A stretch of DNA of 9,022 nt from NCBI GenBank assembly GCA_041487355.1, contig JBGPND010000213.1, forward strand, positions 1 to 9,022, in the 5' to 3' direction. This DNA comes from JAMXLO01 sp041487355 (lineage in GTDB: Bacteria > Pseudomonadota > Alphaproteobacteria > Acetobacterales > Acetobacteraceae). Position numbers and translations under genes: made by a program. Shown here in pieces: positions 7,095 through 9,022 of this stretch. The stretch's first letter is position 1. Each line of letters opens with the position of its first letter. The notes under the pieces are model-generated. The model had not been told where the DNA came from, searched no databases, and saw nothing but the letters and a program-made list of their open reading frames with translations.

Positions 7095-7154
7095 GAGTGG
7101 TGTGCCGCATCTTGAGGCCGGCACCGTCAGCGGGCAACAATGGCGGGCAATCCC

Positions 7155-7160
7155 GGGAGG
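7155..7160 (+). promoter_or_regulatory. Shine-Dalgarno site for the aldolase gene
   Basis: GGGAGG lies 5 bases before the ATG at 7166. It decides the start: the frame is open back to 7097, but that upstream part covers the repeat-derived flank and has no comparable ribosome site, and the family's N-terminal sequence begins after 7166. Confidence 0.75.
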
Positions 7161-7165
7161 AACCC

Positions 7166-7969
7166 ATGGCAGACGAACTGCGCGATATCCTGCGCAACCG
7201 CGTGAAGGAGAAGCTGGCGCGCGACGAGGTGGTGGCCTCGATGACCGTGCGCCTCACCCGCACGATCGAGATCGCCCAGATCGCGGCCACCGCCGGCTTC
7301 GACACGATCTACGTCGATGTCGAGCACAATACGTTCTCGATCGACAGCGTCTGCCAGATCTGCATCGCGGCGATGCAGTGTGGCATCACGCCGCTGGTGC
7401 GGGTTCCCGCCAACAGCCCCGAATTCATCTGCCGCCTGCTGGACGGCGGCGCGCTCGGCGTGATCGCCCCGCATGTGCGATCCGCCGCCGAGGCGCGTGA
7501 AGTGGTGAGCTACGCGAAGTTCCCGCCATTCGGCGAGCGTGGTGCCGGCGGTGCGCTGCCGCACTACCACTATCGCAGCTTCCCATCGGCCGTGGCGAAC
7601 CAGGCGATGAACGACGCCACCATGGTGGTGGTGATGATGGAGACGGTCGCGGCATTGGAGCATGTCGAGGAGATCGCCGCGGTCGACGGCGTCGACATGC
7701 TGCTGATCGGCACCAACGATCTGTGCAACGAGATGGGGATCACCGGCCAGTTCGACCATCCCAATGTCCGCGATGCGTATCTGCGCACGATCGCCGCCTG
7801 CCGCAAATTCGGAAAACATGTCGGTGTCGGCGGGCTGGCGTCGCGTCCCGATCTGATGGCGGAATATGTGCGCCAGGGTGCGCGGTATGTGTCTACAGGC
7901 ACGGATTTTTCGTTCCTGCTCGCGGCGGCGGCGGAGAAGGCGAAGTTCGTGCGGGAGATCAAGAGGTAG
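7166..7969 (+). CDS. HpcH/HpaI family aldolase (class II, pyruvate-type aldolase)
   Basis: This 267-residue enzyme has the usual length of the HpcH/HpaI aldolase/citrate lyase superfamily, cytoplasmic metal-dependent TIM barrels that split 2-keto-3-deoxy or 4-hydroxy-2-oxo acids into pyruvate and an aldehyde. Recognisable segments are FDTIYVDVEHNTFS (E53-H54, matching the family DxEH motif), PLVRVP (R79, the usual catalytic arginine), GALGVIAPHV, KFPPFGERGAGG (118-129), MMETVAALEHVEEI (metal-ligand E159) and LLIGTNDL (metal-ligand D185). The glutamine normally two residues before the metal glutamate is M157, a possible sign of altered specificity. GGGAGG stands 5 bases before the ATG at 7166. 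The gene is divergent from the dehydrogenase and ends one base before a long inverted repeat that could terminate it. With a lactonase and dehydrogenase nearby, a role in acid-sugar breakdown is plausible; the exact substrate is unknown. Confidence 0.92.
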   Translation: MADELRDILRNRVKEKLARDEVVASMTVRLTRTIEIAQIAATAGFDTIYVDVEHNTFSIDSVCQICIAAMQCGITPLVRVPANSPEFICRLLDGGALGVIAPHVRSAAEAREVVSYAKFPPFGERGAGGALPHYHYRSFPSAVANQAMNDATMVVVMMETVAALEHVEEIAAVDGVDMLLIGTNDLCNEMGITGQFDHPNVRDAYLRTIAACRKFGKHVGVGGLASRPDLMAEYVRQGARYVSTGTDFSFLLAAAAEKAKFVREIKR

Positions 7970-7970
7970 G

Positions 7971-8055
7971 CCCCCACCCCGACCCTCCCCCGCTGCGCGG
8001 GAGAGGGAGATCAAAAGCCCCCTCTCCCGCGCAGCGGGGAGGGTCGGGGTGGGGG
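7971..8055. repeat. Near-perfect 37/36-bp inverted repeat, probable bidirectional terminator element
   Basis: Left arm 7971-8007 and right arm 8020-8055 are reverse complements except for one G/C bulge, with a 12-base loop (8008-8019). The arm contains GCTGCGCGGGAGAGGG and ACCCCGACCCTCCC. It starts 1 base after the aldolase stop, and the convergent lactonase-like gene reads through the right arm and stops in the loop at 8011-8013. A hairpin this stable would block or end transcription from both sides, although it has no long T-run. Translated, such arms give the proline/arginine-rich PPRPSPLRGRG pattern familiar from dispersed repeats in proteobacterial genomes. It is a different family from the GTCA-hairpin units at 3556-3628 and 7038-7094. 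Confidence 0.9.
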
Positions 8056-8937
8056 GTACGTGTGCGAAAACATCCGCCTCCCCGCCACCGGCAGGCGCGC
8101 GGTCAGGATGGCGCCGGAACGTGATTCCGTGATGTACAGCGTGCGATTGCCGGCACCGCCATAGGCGATGTTCGTCGTCATCTCGCCGGTGCATGACTTG
8201 AGGTAGTGCAGCGGCTCGCCGATCCGGCTGAACACCCACACCGCTCCCACCGTCGGATGTGCCACGACGACGTTGCCAGCCTCATCGAGCGCCATGCCAT
8301 CCGGTCCGGCGGCGAACAACTGCACGAACAGACCGGTGCGGCGATCGGGATCGTCCAGTTCGACACGCCACACCGCATTGGCCCGCGTCACGGCAACATA
8401 CAGCGCCGTCTCGCGCTTGTTGAATACCAGCCCGTTCGGACTGGGCATGTTGGTCACCAGGCATTCGAGAATGCCGCCCGCGGTGAACCGATACACCCGC
8501 CCCGTCGGGTCCTGCAGACCGCTACGTCCCTGATCGGTGAAATACAGGTCGCCATTGGCGGCGAAGATCAGATCGTTCAGGCCACGAAACCGCTGGCCGA
8601 CCGTCGGGCCCTCCAGCAACGTTTCGATGGTGCCCCGCGCAACGTCCAGCACCATCAGCCCGTTCTTGCGGTCGGCGATGAAGGCGCGGCCGTCGCGATG
8701 CAGCTTCAACCCGTTCGGTATCCCGTCGTATTCGACCAGCACCTCCCAGGCGCCTTCGGGCGAGATGCGATAGACCCGCCCGGCCTGGATATCGACGCAG
8801 AGCAGGTTGCCGTCGCGATCGAAGGATGGGCCTTCGAGGAAGCCAGCCCGTCTGCCACCCGACCCCTTCGCCAGATGCTGAGGCAGCGTCGCGAACACTT
8901 CGGTCTGCAACACCTGCGGCGGCGGGCCGAAATACAT
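8011..8937 (-). CDS. SMP-30/gluconolactonase/LRE family protein
   Basis: This 308-residue six-bladed beta-propeller protein is of the SMP-30/gluconolactonase family, whose members hydrolyse sugar lactones with a divalent metal. Expected active-site residues are in place: E35 (FLEGPSFD), N121 (GLNDLIFA), N168 (SPNGLVF) and D213 (GPDGMALDE). These correspond to the metal ligands and substrate-contact asparagine of characterised lactonases. Repeated blade motifs such as DGNLLCVD, NGDLYFTD and AGNVVVAHP are visible. There is no signal peptide. The ATG at 8937 has a strong AAGGAGGAG 6 bases upstream, and the gene starts 12 bases after the probable CoA-transferase stop, so the two are likely co-transcribed. 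Residues 295-308 (PPPRPSPLRGRGGF) are encoded by one arm of the palindrome at 7971-8055 and look like a repeat-derived tail after the natural end near residue 290. The substrate could be an aldonolactone; some relatives act on other esters. Confidence 0.92.
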   Translation of the reverse strand: MYFGPPPQVLQTEVFATLPQHLAKGSGGRRAGFLEGPSFDRDGNLLCVDIQAGRVYRISPEGAWEVLVEYDGIPNGLKLHRDGRAFIADRKNGLMVLDVARGTIETLLEGPTVGQRFRGLNDLIFAANGDLYFTDQGRSGLQDPTGRVYRFTAGGILECLVTNMPSPNGLVFNKRETALYVAVTRANAVWRVELDDPDRRTGLFVQLFAAGPDGMALDEAGNVVVAHPTVGAVWVFSRIGEPLHYLKSCTGEMTTNIAYGGAGNRTLYITESRSGAILTARLPVAGRRMFSHTYPPPRPSPLRGRGGF

Positions 8938-8940
8938 CGC

Positions 8941-8949
8941 ACTCCTCCT
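8941..8949 (-). promoter_or_regulatory. Strong Shine-Dalgarno for the SMP-30-like gene
   Basis: On the minus strand AAGGAGGAG lies between the TGA of the probable CoA-transferase (8950-8952) and the ATG at 8937, and its first two A bases directly follow that stop. It is the best ribosome site in the window and fixes the start of the lactonase-like gene. Confidence 0.8.
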
Positions 8950-9022
8950 TCAGATCACGCCTTCGGCACGCAATGCCGCGACGTCGGCATCGGTGCAGCC
9001 AATCCCGCGCAGCACCTCCTCG
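8950..9022 (-). CDS. Probable CaiB/BaiF family CoA-transferase, C-terminal end only
   Basis: The frame open from the window edge on the minus strand gives the last 23 residues of a protein, ending ...DADVAALRAEGVI and a TGA at 8950-8952. A closing segment of this kind (glycine, then an acidic D/E-x-x-I/V-A-x-L, then R-x-x-GVI) is the usual C-terminus of family III CoA-transferases, which move CoA between carboxylic acids. The reading is supported by its position 12 bases before a well-formed downstream gene with a strong Shine-Dalgarno. Only the tail is seen, so the family is inferred from the ending alone, and no catalytic residue is in view. Confidence 0.6.
   Translation of the reverse strand, partial: EEVLRGIGCTDADVAALRAEGVI

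Noticed and set aside
3658..7115. Very long plus-strand open frames opposite the hydroxylase and dehydrogenase genes (3658-4704, 4987-6165, 5877-7115)
   Set aside because: They are antisense to genes with complete family motifs, are rich in Arg/His/Gln/Ala as expected from GC-rich third-position shadows, and show no domain, ribosome site or operon context.
6996..7124. N-terminal extension of the dehydrogenase to 7124
   Set aside because: The extra 43 residues are a translation of the palindromic repeat (VIPAKAG...RFRGDDE), whereas the family's N-terminus fits the ATG at 6995.
7112..7140. Sigma-70 promoter TTGAGG-17-CAACAA before the aldolase
   Set aside because: The -10 element matches only two of six consensus positions, too weak to call without transcription data.
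7127..8239. A 370-residue minus-strand open frame across the aldolase gene
   Set aside because: It lies antisense to the aldolase, runs through the palindrome at 7971-8055 and into the lactonase gene in another frame, and has the composition of a shadow frame.

Overview
This is a GC-rich window (roughly two thirds G+C by eye) from a bacterium. Gene density, short overlaps, Shine-Dalgarno sites and protein families point to a proteobacterium, most likely an alphaproteobacterium of the Rhodospirillales/Acetobacteraceae kind. The lineage is an inference from family resemblance and repeat style; no rRNA or tRNA is present to fix it.

Layout. (1) Positions 1-3449, + strand: the distal part of a four-gene carbohydrate ABC importer operon. 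It holds the C-terminal 200 residues of a substrate-binding protein, two six-helix permeases and an MsmK/UgpC-type ATPase, with gaps of a few bases or an 8-base overlap. Both permeases resemble the GtsB/GtsC glucose/mannose branch of the CUT1 family more than the maltose branch. (2) Positions 3450-3678: a convergent intergenic region filled with palindromic GC-rich repeat units. (3) Positions 3679-6995, - strand: a two-gene unit of a D-2-hydroxyacid dehydrogenase followed, with a one-base TGATG overlap, by a molybdenum hydroxylase large subunit carrying the AYRGAGR signature of 'form II CoxL-like' proteins. No FeS or FAD subunit accompanies it here. (4) Positions 6996-7165: a divergent intergenic region with a second palindrome of the same repeat family. 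(5) Positions 7166-7969, + strand: an HpcH/HpaI-family class II aldolase. (6) Positions 7970-8055: a different, near-perfect 37-bp inverted repeat between convergent genes. (7) Positions 8011-9022, - strand: an SMP-30/gluconolactonase-type protein whose last 14 codons lie in that inverted repeat, preceded by the last 23 codons of a probable CaiB/BaiF CoA-transferase.

How the genes may work together (inference). The importer brings in a sugar or sugar-like compound. The lactonase could open an aldonolactone, the aldolase could split a 2-keto-3-deoxy acid into pyruvate plus a short aldehyde, the molybdenum hydroxylase could oxidise an aldehyde, and the 2-hydroxyacid dehydrogenase could interconvert glycolate/glyoxylate-type products. 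This would be a Dahms-like oxidative sugar route, but the sugar dehydrogenase and aldonate dehydratase are not in the window and the CoA-transferase does not fit it simply.

I found no phage, CRISPR, transposase, toxin-antitoxin or defence system. The most notable non-coding structure is the set of palindromic repeats, which occupy all three non-operonic junctions and in one case have become the C-terminus of a protein.
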